From NCBI GenBank assembly GCA_964474355.1, contig CAYYSY010000186.1, positions 1 through 36,298 on the forward strand: a stretch of 36,298 nucleotides of DNA, written 5' to 3'. The stretch is from CAYYSY01 sp964474355. Its GTDB lineage: Bacteria; Myxococcota_A; UBA9160; UBA4427. Of this stretch, positions 29,505-36,298 are shown piece by piece. Each line of letters begins with the position of its first letter. Positions within the stretch are counted from its first letter, which is position 1. The notes beneath the pieces were generated by a model. That model searched no databases and had not been told where the DNA came from. It worked only from the letters and a program-made list of their open reading frames with translations. The position numbers and the translations under genes are program-made.

Positions 29505-29526
29505 TCCATAGTTATGCAAGTATGGA
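29505..29526. promoter_or_regulatory. Candidate ArsR operator (inverted repeat)
   Basis: TCCATA, ten bases, TATGGA: a perfect 6-base inverted repeat four bases upstream of the arsR ATG. It spans the -10 hexamer and the spacer, an ideal place for repression. ArsR-family operators are A/T-rich inverted repeats like this one, and the site stands out in very G+C-rich DNA. Confidence 0.65.
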
Positions 29527-29536
29527 GCCGTGTCAA
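29508..29536 (-). promoter_or_regulatory. Promoter of the arsR-arsM operon
   Basis: A perfect -35 TTGACA (minus strand, 29536-29531), a 17-base spacer and the -10 AACTAT (29513-29508). The ATG of arsR begins seven bases after the -10, so transcription would start on or next to the first base of the gene, giving a leaderless mRNA. Confidence 0.6.
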
Positions 29537-29579
29537 CCCCGCCGCGTCGAGTGCACCCGGCGCGACCCCACGCCACGAC

Positions 29580-30155
29580 TCAGAGCGCGCCCGCGAAGTA
29601 CTTCGTGACGTCGACGAAGCGATGTGCGGTGGGCACGGGCACCCGCTTGTAGACCATGACTGCCGTGATCAAGAGGAGCAACACCACGCCTAGGCCGCTG
29701 CCGACGTAGACGCCCGCGTCGCTGCGCGACGCCTCGTCGAGGTTCATCCCCGTCTGCCTGTACCAGAGCGTCGTGACGAGCCCGCCGGCCGTGTACGCGA
29801 AGAGCAGGAACGCGGCCTCGTAGAGCCACGGTATCTCCCAGATCGGCCCCAGCTGTGCTGCCATCGAGTGACCGAGCACCCCGATCACGACCAGGCTGAT
29901 CGGAATCGTGTGGTCGAGAAGCGAGAGATACTGGAGCGCCGCCTGCGTCGTAATGCCGGCGTGCTGCATGACGTTGAACGTGATCATCTGCCCGACGAGC
30001 ACGCAGAGCACCACGAACACGGAGAAGATGTGGAGCAGCTTGAGCGTCTCGTACGAGTGCGGCAGCTCGAAACGGACGATGCCGAGGAAGGGCAGCCCGG
30101 TCACCACCGTTGCGACGACGTAGAGGCCGATTGCGACCAGGTAGTCCCTCTGCAT
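29580..30155 (-). CDS. Five-helix membrane protein, DUF2269-like layout
   Basis: 191 residues with about five hydrophobic helices. The second starts LKLLHIFSVFVVLCVLVGQM, and later segments carry histidines (VMQHAGITT, SLLDHTIPIS, LGHSMAAQL), a pattern of small integral membrane proteins of the DUF2269/CopD type that may bind haem or metal. No firm family call is possible. The C-terminus is short and basic after the last helix. I chose ATG 30155 because GGGAG lies upstream and the first helix follows at once; the frame further upstream is Arg/Ser-rich and unlike protein. It lies upstream of arsR on the same strand but is separated from it by the ars promoter. Confidence 0.6.
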   Translation of the reverse strand: MQRDYLVAIGLYVVATVVTGLPFLGIVRFELPHSYETLKLLHIFSVFVVLCVLVGQMITFNVMQHAGITTQAALQYLSLLDHTIPISLVVIGVLGHSMAAQLGPIWEIPWLYEAAFLLFAYTAGGLVTTLWYRQTGMNLDEASRSDAGVYVGSGLGVVLLLLITAVMVYKRVPVPTAHRFVDVTKYFAGAL

Positions 30156-30546
30156 GCGCTCGCTCCCGTCCCGCCGAGCTGCGATCCACTCGGGCTCGCG
30201 CTCCCGGACGTCATCACGATCGAGTGCAGCCGAAGACCGCCCGGCCGTCGAGGCCACGCCCTGCGCGTCGCGTGTCGGATCCCGACTCGAGAGGCGGGCG
30301 CGCGTATCGCCGGCCGCCGCCCCGATCGAGGGTTCGGAGTCGTCTGGCGGAGTGGGGATGGGAGCGGGGATGGAGTCGCGTTGCCGGCAACGCTGAAGCG
30401 GTGAACCTGCCGGCCTGGCGGACGCGGCATCGCGCTCGCTCACCGCGCCTGACGGGCACCCCGTGCCCCTTCTCGAATCGAAGGGACACGGGGCCCATCA
30501 AACGTGCACCTGTCTCTCTCTGCGGTCGAGCCGCAGGCGCTCGGTG
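30156..30546. other. 391-base gap, no gene recognised
   Basis: It lies between two minus-strand genes. Apart from the hairpin at 30459-30493 nothing is recognised; open frames here are Arg/Pro-rich shadows. It should hold the promoter of the 29580-30155 gene. Confidence 0.5.
30459..30493 (-). terminator. Hairpin downstream of the histone-like gene
   Basis: CCCCGTG-C-CCCTTC, loop TCGAATC, GAAGGG-A-CACGGGG: 13 pairs with one mismatch, 54 bases past the stop of the minus-strand gene. No T-run follows. Confidence 0.5.
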
Positions 30547-30948
30547 TCAGGCGCGCGCCTTGCGGCGGGCCTTCTTCTTCGAGGCCTTCTTCTTCGAGGC
30601 CTTCTTCTTGCGCTTGGGGCGCACCGTGTGCTCGAGGTCGGTGAGCGCCTTGGACAGCTCGCGGCGGCTCCGCCGGACGAAGTCCTTGACCTCGGAGTGG
30701 CCCTTGATCTCGACCTTGTTGAGCCGCTTCCGCGCCTCGCGCAGCATGCGCGCACCCTCGGTGCCTGCCGTACGCTCGGCCTTCTGGAGCTCCTTGAGGA
30801 GGGGCTGGATGCGCTTGTCGACCTGCTTGCCGAGGTCGGCAATCTCCTTCTCGATCGTCGCGACGAGCTTCTTGGCGCGCGCCTTCTTGGCTGCACCCTT
30901 CTTCTTGCGCGTCGCCTTCTTCTTGCCTGCTTTCTTTCTGGCTGCCAC
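30547..30948 (-). CDS. Lysine-rich histone-H1-like DNA-binding protein
   Basis: 133 residues. Both ends are almost pure Lys/Ala/Arg (KKATRKKKGAAKKARAKK near the N-terminus; KRKKKASKKKASKKKARRKA at the C-terminus, with a KKKAS repeat). The middle 80 residues form charged helices with a coiled-coil look (ATIEKEIADLGKQVDKRIQP). Such proteins condense DNA, like bacterial H1 homologues, AlgP or the tail of the PHA-granule protein PhaF; the helical centre also fits a phasin-type granule protein. The start is GTG 30948, with GGAGG eight bases upstream. It is a single gene with its own hairpin. Confidence 0.72.
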   Translation of the reverse strand: MAARKKAGKKKATRKKKGAAKKARAKKLVATIEKEIADLGKQVDKRIQPLLKELQKAERTAGTEGARMLREARKRLNKVEIKGHSEVKDFVRRSRRELSKALTDLEHTVRPKRKKKASKKKASKKKARRKARA

Positions 30949-31150
30949 TTGGGTCCCTCCGCGCGGGCTCCTGACGTCCCGCATCTGGTAAGACGTTCAC
31001 CTACAGCGTGCCTTTAGCGCGCCCCTGTGTCCACCACTCCGGAGCGTGAGGCGGCGTACATCTGCGCACCGAACGCCGCGCGTCCACCTCACTCGGGCAA
31101 TTTGAGGTCGAGTCGATTCACGTTCTGCGAAATGTGTGGGGCAATTGGCC

Positions 31151-32545
31151 TCAGGCGGCCTTCGTACCCGCCAGCTCGGCCAGCGACTCGGGCAGGGCGT
31201 CGGCCAACTCCCACAGGTCGGGCACGGCGCGGCGACAGGCGACGAGGCCGATGTCCAGCTGGTCACCGCAGCCGATGGCCGTGACGTTCAGCGCCATGCC
31301 GCTGAAGATCGGCCCGATCGGATAGATCGCGTCCAGCCGCGCACCTCCGAGGTACAGGTCGCCCCGCGGCCCCGGAATGCTCGACACGACGAGGTTGCAG
31401 ACGGGCGTCATGCGGGTGGCGAGATCGAGATCGAGGTACGCATCCGCCACCAGGCTGAACACGAACGGCGGCGGCACGTCGACCCAGGCAGCCAGGCTCT
31501 CGCCGAGGGTGGCCCCCTTCTCCTTCTTGCGAACCGTCGTGGCAGAGCGGATCGTCTCCAGCCGCTCGACGGGATCATCGAGGTCCGTGGCGAGACTCAC
31601 CGACACCGCGGTGACGGCATTGGCGCGCTCGTCGTCTTCCTCGCGCAAGGCGATCGGAACGCTGGCGACCAGCGGGTGCTCGGGGAGCTCGTTACGAGCG
31701 AGCGCGTATCTGCGGACCGCACCGCCCACGGCGGCGAGCAACGCGTCGTTGATGGTCGCCCCGTGCGCGTGTCCCACCGAGCGCAGCTCATCGAGAGACA
31801 GCGAGCAGAAGGCGATCTCCCGAAACGGGGACAGCGATGCGTTCAGCCAGGTACGCTCCACCTCCAGCTCGGGACGCTCGTCGTCGTGGCTCTTCTTGTT
31901 GCCGCGGCGCAGCCCCGACGCCAGGTACTTCACGGTGTCGACACCCGCACGCGCAGCACGCAGCGGCTGCCCGGCGAGCCACGGCACCGCCTCGGCGACC
32001 AGCTCGATCGGCCCCGGCACCTCGTCTGCGACGAGCACCTTGTGGGGCACGGGAGGCAGCTCGGGGGTCGGCGTCACGAGATTCGAGAGCATCGCCATGC
32101 CGGCCATGCCGTCCATCATGGCGTGGCTGAGCTTCGCCAGAAGCGCGATGCGACCGCCTTCGAGCCCCTCCGCGACCTGGACCTCCCAGAGAGGAAATCT
32201 CCGATCGAGGGGGCGCTCCATCATGGCGCGGGCCATCTCGGCGAGCTCGCGCATGCCACCCGGACTCGGTACCGCGACGCGACGCAGGTGATAGTCGAGC
32301 TCGATGTCCCCGACGTCGCTCCAGAAGGGGCGCGCGAGACCACCCGGCACCTCGACCAGGCGCCGCCGGAACGGCTTGATCGCCGGCAGCTGATCGGCAA
32401 ATGAGGTGCGCAGCTTCTCGAAGGAGTAGCCGCCGAGCACCGTCGACGGATCGAGGATGACCACGCCCATCATGTGCAGCGGGTTGCCGGGGCGTTCGGC
32501 GGTCAGGAACGCACTGTCCAGACCCGAAAGTCGCCTAAGGGACAT
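31151..32545 (-). CDS. WS/DGAT-family acyltransferase with altered active-site motif
   Basis: 464 residues. The N-terminus MSLRRLSGLDSAFLTAERPG and the segments PLWEVQVAEGLEGGR and CNLVVSSIPGPRGDLYLGGA are typical of the WS/DGAT family, which makes triacylglycerols or wax esters from acyl-CoA. The motif that should read HHxxxDG is KLSHAMMDGMAG: Ser140 replaces the first His, while His141, the catalytic one, and Asp145-Gly146 remain. Activity is therefore possible but not certain. It is transcribed divergently from the alpha/beta hydrolase 72 bases away. It is the second member in this window, after 25025-26533, and the two are clearly diverged. Confidence 0.9.
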   Translation of the reverse strand: MSLRRLSGLDSAFLTAERPGNPLHMMGVVILDPSTVLGGYSFEKLRTSFADQLPAIKPFRRRLVEVPGGLARPFWSDVGDIELDYHLRRVAVPSPGGMRELAEMARAMMERPLDRRFPLWEVQVAEGLEGGRIALLAKLSHAMMDGMAGMAMLSNLVTPTPELPPVPHKVLVADEVPGPIELVAEAVPWLAGQPLRAARAGVDTVKYLASGLRRGNKKSHDDERPELEVERTWLNASLSPFREIAFCSLSLDELRSVGHAHGATINDALLAAVGGAVRRYALARNELPEHPLVASVPIALREEDDERANAVTAVSVSLATDLDDPVERLETIRSATTVRKKEKGATLGESLAAWVDVPPPFVFSLVADAYLDLDLATRMTPVCNLVVSSIPGPRGDLYLGGARLDAIYPIGPIFSGMALNVTAIGCGDQLDIGLVACRRAVPDLWELADALPESLAELAGTKAA

Positions 32546-32617
32546 TTCGCCTCACCTCTCGATTGCGCGCCTGCGCGAGCTCCATCGAGCCGCACGGCAG
32601 CGAACGCCTACGATACA

Positions 32618-33778
32618 ATGCGCGAACCCGGTGCGAGCCGGATTCTTGCGAGGTCCATTCTGGAAGCCGCGATTCGCCCTCTCGACCCGCTCCTGCCCGC
32701 GCGGCTCCCGCGCGAGCGGTGGAGCGATCGGCTCTTCACCGGGATCGGCACCACCCTCGACGGCACCGTCATGCGCGCCATGCAGTTCGTGGTGGAGCGC
32801 GCGCTGATCCCGGACACGGAGCAGGTCGACGCGCTGCGCGAGAGCGCCCTCCCCCTGCTGACACCCGAGCTGCAGGAAGATCCGCGCCGCTTCTTCGGCT
32901 TCCTCGACGATCCGCCCCACACCGTGAAGCTGGCCCGCCGCCGGCGGGGCCGCCGCATCGAAGGCGGCACCGTGTACGACTGCCGGATCGAGAGCGACTA
33001 CACGCCGCTGATCGTGGGCGCCAACGAGGCCGAGTCGACGCCGATCCACGTCGAGCTCTGGCAACACGAGACGCGCCCTTCGCGGGGCACGATGATCGCG
33101 CTCCACGGCTTCACGATGGGCCGCCCGCGCGTCGACGCGGTGGTGCTGATGGCGAACCAGTGGTACGAGCGGGGCCTCGACGTCGCGCTCTTCACCCTCC
33201 CCTATCATGGCGCCCGCACGCCCCCCGAGTCGCGCTTCTCGGGCGAGCACTTCGCGATGCCCGACGTCGGCCGGCTGTCGGAGGCGGTGCGCGAGGCGGT
33301 CTACGAGATCCGGCGCGTGATCCACTGGCGGCGGGAGGAGACCGGGGCGCCCGTCGGCGTGCTCGGGCTCTCGCTGGGCGGCTATCTGGCCGCGCTGATG
33401 GGGGGACTCGTCGAGGATCTCGACTTCGTGATCCCGATCGTGCCCCCGGTCTGCATCGGCGATCTCGCGTGGGGCTTCTTCAAGCACACGCAGCACTACC
33501 AGCAGGGCGGGGAGGCCACGATCTCGCACGACGAGCTGCGGCGCGCGTTCCGCGTCCACTCACCACTGGCGCACCCGCTCCGCGCACCTCGCGAAGGCGT
33601 GCTGATCGTCGCCGGTCGTGGCGACCGCGTCGTGCCGCCCGAGCACCCCGCTGCGCTCCACCAGCACTGGGATCGGCCAGAGATCCACTGGTTCAGCGGC
33701 AGCCACCTCGCGCCGTTCGGGCGCGGCGGCGTGGTGCGGACGATCTCGCGGCATCTTCGGTCGCTGCGGATCCTCTAG
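32618..33778 (+). CDS. Alpha/beta-fold hydrolase (ABHD18-like)
   Basis: 386 residues. The C-terminal two-thirds are an alpha/beta hydrolase: MIALHGFTMGRP (oxyanion region), nucleophile elbow GLSLGGYLAAL with Ser252, Asp336 in AGRGDRVVPPEH, and His363 in FSGSHLAPFG, giving a complete Ser-Asp-His triad. The N-terminal third (about 1-130) is helical and unrecognised. The conserved TLPYHGARTPPESRFSGEHF lead-in resembles the ABHD18/DUF2048-type group. The substrate may be a lipid ester, judging from the divergent acyltransferase gene. The start ATG 32618 is the best available; no strong ribosome-binding site is seen upstream of it. Confidence 0.85.
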   Translation: MREPGASRILARSILEAAIRPLDPLLPARLPRERWSDRLFTGIGTTLDGTVMRAMQFVVERALIPDTEQVDALRESALPLLTPELQEDPRRFFGFLDDPPHTVKLARRRRGRRIEGGTVYDCRIESDYTPLIVGANEAESTPIHVELWQHETRPSRGTMIALHGFTMGRPRVDAVVLMANQWYERGLDVALFTLPYHGARTPPESRFSGEHFAMPDVGRLSEAVREAVYEIRRVIHWRREETGAPVGVLGLSLGGYLAALMGGLVEDLDFVIPIVPPVCIGDLAWGFFKHTQHYQQGGEATISHDELRRAFRVHSPLAHPLRAPREGVLIVAGRGDRVVPPEHPAALHQHWDRPEIHWFSGSHLAPFGRGGVVRTISRHLRSLRIL

Positions 33779-33805
33779 CCGAGCATCCTCGCGCTGCGAC
33801 TCCTG

Positions 33806-33811
33806 TATGCT
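33806..33811 (+). promoter_or_regulatory. Candidate -10 element of the VOC-family gene
   Basis: TATGCT lies 32 bases before the GTG start, in the 64-base gap after the hydrolase. No -35 match was seen. Confidence 0.25.
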
Positions 33812-33842
33812 GGGGGACCCCGTACCCACACAGGAGACCCCC

Positions 33843-34220
33843 GTGCTCGCATACACGACCATTGGCACCAACGACATGGATCGCGCCGTCGCCTTCTATG
33901 ACGCGCTCCTCGCCGAGATCGGCGTCAAGCAGCTCTTCGGGATGGATCGCATCAAGTTCTACGGCACGTCGACGGACGAGTCGATGCTCGCCCTGTGCAT
34001 CCCGTACGACGAGAAGCCCCACGAGGTCGGCAACGGCCAGATGATCGCGATCCCCGGTGGCTCGAAGGAAGCCTGCGACCGGCTCTACGCCAAGGCGATC
34101 GAGCTCGGCGCGACCGACGAGGGAGAGCCGGGCGACCGCATCCCCAACGTCTTCTACGGCGCCTACGTCCGCGACCTCGACGGCAACAAGCTCTGCTTCA
34201 TGGAAATGAAGTTCGGCTGA
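33843..34220 (+). CDS. VOC-superfamily protein (glyoxalase/dioxygenase-like)
   Basis: 125 residues, the usual length of single-module vicinal-oxygen-chelate proteins. It starts with the paired beta-strand pattern LAYTTIGTNDMDRAVAFYDA and ends with YVRDLDGNKLCFME, the typical D-P/L-D-G-N-x-x-x-x-x closing motif whose Glu is a metal ligand. Metal-dependent isomerases, dioxygenases and resistance proteins share the fold, so the reaction cannot be named. The start is GTG 33843, with AGGAG about eight bases upstream. A longer in-frame reading overlaps the hydrolase and is rejected. The next gene follows after 19 bases. Confidence 0.88.
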   Translation: MLAYTTIGTNDMDRAVAFYDALLAEIGVKQLFGMDRIKFYGTSTDESMLALCIPYDEKPHEVGNGQMIAIPGGSKEACDRLYAKAIELGATDEGEPGDRIPNVFYGAYVRDLDGNKLCFMEMKFG

Positions 34221-34239
34221 GGCCAGGCCGGCGCGCGCC

Positions 34240-34737
34240 GTGATCGACAAGTCGAGACTCCTCGGTGCGCTGCGCGCGCGGGTCGCCGCCGATCGAGAGG
34301 CGCTCGAGCGGCGCCAGCGCGATGCCCAGGCCGGCTCGACCCACGAGGAGAGCCGCGCCGAGCACGCGAAGGACACGCGCGCGACCGAGCAGAGCTATCT
34401 CGCGCGCGGCCTCGCCGACCGCGTCGAGGAGCTGGCGCGCACGGCCGCCGCGCTCGATGCGTTGCCCCTGAAGCGCTTCGCGCCCGACGATCCGATCGCG
34501 ATCACGGCGCTCGTGGTGCTGGAATCGGAGGGCGACGAATCGGAATGCGAGAGGCAGATCTGGTGGCTGGTCGCAGGCGCCGGTGGCTTCGAGCTCGAGG
34601 AGAGCGGCGTGACCGTGCGCACGGCGACGCCCGTGTCGCCGGTCGGCCGGGCGCTCCTCGGGCTGCAGACCGGCGACGAGGGCATCTGGCGCACGCCACG
34701 TGGTGAGCGCCGATTCGAGGTGCTCGAGGTGCACTGA
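34240..34737 (+). CDS. Small protein with a GreA/GreB C-terminal-type domain
   Basis: 165 residues. The C-terminal part TPVSPVGRALLGLQTGDEG followed by RRFEVLEVH matches the FKBP-like C-terminal domain of transcription elongation factors GreA/GreB (S-P-(L/V)-G-x-A-L-L-G-x-x-x-G-D-E). The N-terminal 90 residues are charged and helical (LRARVAADREALERRQRDAQ), but the two acidic tip residues of the GreA coiled coil are not evident. It may bind RNA polymerase without cleavage activity, like other Gre paralogues. The start is GTG 34240, with no strong ribosome-binding site. It lies between the VOC and flavin-binding genes on the same strand. Confidence 0.7.
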   Translation: MIDKSRLLGALRARVAADREALERRQRDAQAGSTHEESRAEHAKDTRATEQSYLARGLADRVEELARTAAALDALPLKRFAPDDPIAITALVVLESEGDESECERQIWWLVAGAGGFELEESGVTVRTATPVSPVGRALLGLQTGDEGIWRTPRGERRFEVLEVH

Positions 34738-34787
34738 GCGGCGCGCGCCCATGTGGCAGCTCGCCCGATGACTGAAGGGGACAAGCG

Positions 34788-35231
34788 ATGGCAGGACCGC
34801 TGACGATGACGAAGGCCGAGCGCGAGGCGTTCCTCGCCGACGTGCACGTGGGTGTCATCAGCATCGAGCGCGAGGATGGGCCGCCGCTCACCGTGCCCAT
34901 CTGGTACGACTACTCGCCCGACAAGGGCGTGTGGGTGCTGACCGAGCCGGGCTCGCAGAAGGGCCAGGCGCTGGCGGGCGCCGGTCGATTCTCGCTCTGC
35001 GCCCAGGTCGAAGAGCCCCCCGGCTATCGCTACGTGAGCGTGGCTGGACCCGTCATCGAGGAGCGGGCCGCAGACCTCGAAGCGGACAGCCGACCGATGG
35101 CGCACCGCTACTTCGGCAAGGAGCTGGGCGACTGGTACGTCGAGAGCTCGCCCAGCGACTCGCACGTATACGTCATGCACCCCGAGCGCTGGTGGACCGT
35201 GGACTACCGGAAGATGCAGCCCGAGGGCTGA
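34788..35231 (+). CDS. Pyridoxamine-5'-phosphate-oxidase-like flavin split-barrel protein
   Basis: 147 residues. The N-terminus MTKAEREAFLADVHVGVISI is the typical lead-in of the PNPOx-like split barrel, followed by PPLTVPIWYDYSPDKGVWVL (second strand, contacting flavin) and RFSLCAQVEEPPGYRYVSV. The C-terminal segment SHVYVMHPERWWTVDYRK is common to the group that includes F420- or FMN-dependent reductases. A flavin-linked redox role is expected; the exact cofactor and substrate are open. GGGG precedes ATG 34788. It converges on the ferredoxin gene ten bases beyond. Confidence 0.85.
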   Translation: MAGPLTMTKAEREAFLADVHVGVISIEREDGPPLTVPIWYDYSPDKGVWVLTEPGSQKGQALAGAGRFSLCAQVEEPPGYRYVSVAGPVIEERAADLEADSRPMAHRYFGKELGDWYVESSPSDSHVYVMHPERWWTVDYRKMQPEG

Positions 35232-35241
35232 CCCGCGACCT

Positions 35242-35433
35242 TCAGTCGATGATGCGCAGCGCCTGGCGCGGGCAGAGACGCACGGCCTCTCGCACCTGCT
35301 CTTCTAGCTGCGGCGGCACCTCTTCCTTCAGCAGGGTCAGCGTGTCGTCCTCTTCGACCCGGAAGACCTCGTTCGTCTGCGCCTCGCAGACGGCGTTGGC
35401 TTCGCACAGGTCGTAGTCGACGATGATCTTCAT
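35242..35433 (-). CDS. Small [3Fe-4S]-type ferredoxin
   Basis: 63 residues with three conserved cysteines only: Cys10, Cys16 and Cys54 (DYDLCEANAVC and RLCPRQAL). This matches the Fer4_15/13 group, in which the third position of the CxxCxxC motif is replaced, and which commonly holds a [3Fe-4S] cluster. Members of this group pass electrons to cytochromes P450 and oxygenases. ATG 35433 has AGGAG upstream; a longer frame beyond is Arg-rich. It lies next to a carotenoid-oxygenase-like gene on the same strand, although those enzymes do not need a ferredoxin. No P450 is seen in the window. The 288 bases upstream hold nothing recognised. Confidence 0.88.
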   Translation of the reverse strand: MKIIVDYDLCEANAVCEAQTNEVFRVEEDDTLTLLKEEVPPQLEEQVREAVRLCPRQALRIID

Positions 35434-35721
35434 TTCGTGCTCCTTCGGTGCGCACGCTCCATCGACGCCCGTCATCGGTGCCTCTCTCGCGAGCAGATCG
35501 CGCACGGATGCCTGGTCGATCCGATGAACGCAGGTTCCGTACCAATGCGACACGTGAATCGGCCACGCGAGCCGCTCGCGGCCGAGGCGTCGAGGGACGA
35601 TGCACGCCTCGAGCGAGGCGATTCGCCCCGTCGACTCGCGCGCCGACGGTGCGTTCATCCGTGATGGGAGTGCCGCGGCCGAGCTCCGGCGGAGGGCTTC
35701 CGCAGTTCGGAAGCCGGCGCT

Positions 35722-36298
35722 TCAGCCGGAGCGATCGAAGATCGAGCGGCCGATGCCGAGGCCGGACGACGGATCCTGCCCGAATGCCTGAAGCGTGTCC
35801 CACGCATCCTGCTCTGGAGCGACTCGGTAGCTCGACGGCCGCGGACCCGAGCGCGCCTCACACCACCACGAGTGCAGCAGCAGCGGCATGTTGAAGCCCG
35901 GCGCCGAGGCGCTCGCGATCGGGCCCGCCTCGATCGCACCCGCTTCGAAGACGTCGATCGCCTTGTCGCCGTCGCGGTGCACGAAGACCAGCACGTAGCC
36001 GTCCGCGTCGTGGCGGCAGCCTTCCCGCGGTACGAAGGTCGGCGGGTGGGGAAAGGCGCCGTCCGTGTAGGCGTAGAGCTCCACGAGCCGGGTCTCGACC
36101 AGGTCGAAGCGCGCCAGCGCTCCCGGGATCGGTCGCTTCGGAAAATCGCGCGGCGAAACGAACACGTTCTCGTGTTGCTCCGAGTAGATCTGCCACCAGC
36201 GCTCGCTCACGAGTTCCGGGTCGTGGCCGACGCCGCTGACCCAGAGGTTGCCGGGGTGCTCCTGCGAGGCCTTCGTGTAGCTGTTCTGAGTGAACAGC
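35722..36298 (-). CDS. Carotenoid-oxygenase (RPE65)-like protein, C-terminal part, cut by the window edge
   Basis: About 191 residues up to the stop, with no stop codon before the right edge, so the N-terminal part is missing. The segment EGCRHDADGYVLVFVHRDG and the following VFEAGAIEAGPIASASAPGF match the last blades of carotenoid cleavage oxygenases, where E-D-D-G-(W/Y)-x-x-x-F-V-Y-D is followed by a (V/L)-x-L-D-A-x-x-x-x-x-x-P-x-A repeat. In the family the last metal-binding histidine follows in a H-G-x-W/F context; here it reads LLHSWWCEA. Substrates of the family include carotenoids, stilbenes and lignin-derived aromatics; none can be chosen here. Confidence 0.7.
   Translation of the reverse strand, partial: LFTQNSYTKASQEHPGNLWVSGVGHDPELVSERWWQIYSEQHENVFVSPRDFPKRPIPGALARFDLVETRLVELYAYTDGAFPHPPTFVPREGCRHDADGYVLVFVHRDGDKAIDVFEAGAIEAGPIASASAPGFNMPLLLHSWWCEARSGPRPSSYRVAPEQDAWDTLQAFGQDPSSGLGIGRSIFDRSG

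Noticed and set aside
29502..29576. Longer ArsR starting upstream.
   Set aside because: The added residues would be coded by the promoter and operator sequence, and the usual ArsR N-terminus begins at the chosen ATG.
35242..35433. Classical 2[4Fe-4S] or [2Fe-2S] ferredoxin.
   Set aside because: Only three cysteines in the order C-x5-C-...-C-P are present, which fits the single-cluster [3Fe-4S] type.

Overview
The window is about 36 kb of strongly G+C-rich bacterial chromosome. Codon third positions are almost all G or C, so long open frames occur opposite most genes. There are no tRNAs, rRNAs, CRISPR arrays or phage genes. A six-gene Rnf complex, a giant pyruvate:ferredoxin-oxidoreductase-like enzyme, two wax-ester-synthase/DGAT acyltransferases, DksA-like and Crp-like regulators and an arsR-arsM pair would fit an uncultured deltaproteobacterial or Myxococcota-like lineage. 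That placement is an inference from gene content and is weak.

Left part (1-13.1 kb). A probable transposase tail and a divergent beta-lactamase-fold hydrolase precede a tightly packed operon: rnfB, a 1,647-residue PFOR-like protein, rnfC, rnfD, rnfG, rnfE, rnfA, a 67-residue membrane protein with four cysteines, and a ferredoxin-NADP reductase-like flavoprotein. Several of these genes overlap by 1-4 bases. The layout suggests one ferredoxin hub: 2-oxoacid oxidation (or reductive carboxylation) exchanges electrons with ferredoxin, Rnf links ferredoxin to NAD(H) and an ion gradient, and the reductase links it to NADP(H). This is the most notable system in the window.

Middle (13.2-17.6 kb). A Crp-type regulator and gapA are followed by a long perfect hairpin. 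Next comes a two-gene unit: a coiled-coil polytopic membrane protein overlapping a von Willebrand A-like lipoprotein, closed by a second hairpin.

Right-centre, minus strand (17.7-26.5 kb). A run of translationally coupled genes, read from 23.7 kb downwards, encodes a thiamine-diphosphate enzyme, an NAD-dependent epimerase, a short-chain dehydrogenase, a GPH-type symporter and two small membrane proteins. Upstream lie a shortened Coq4-like protein, a DksA/TraR zinc-finger protein and a wax ester synthase/DGAT.

Right part (26.9-36.3 kb). Here are a metallo-beta-lactamase-fold hydrolase, arsM and arsR (with a recognisable operator and an apparently leaderless promoter), a membrane protein, a histone-H1-like basic protein, a second WS/DGAT with an altered active-site motif, an alpha/beta hydrolase, a VOC protein, a GreA-C-terminal-domain protein, a flavin split-barrel protein, a [3Fe-4S]-type ferredoxin, and the C-terminal part of a carotenoid-oxygenase-like gene that runs off the right edge. 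The mix of acyltransferases, hydrolases and ferredoxin suggests lipid storage and oxidative metabolism.
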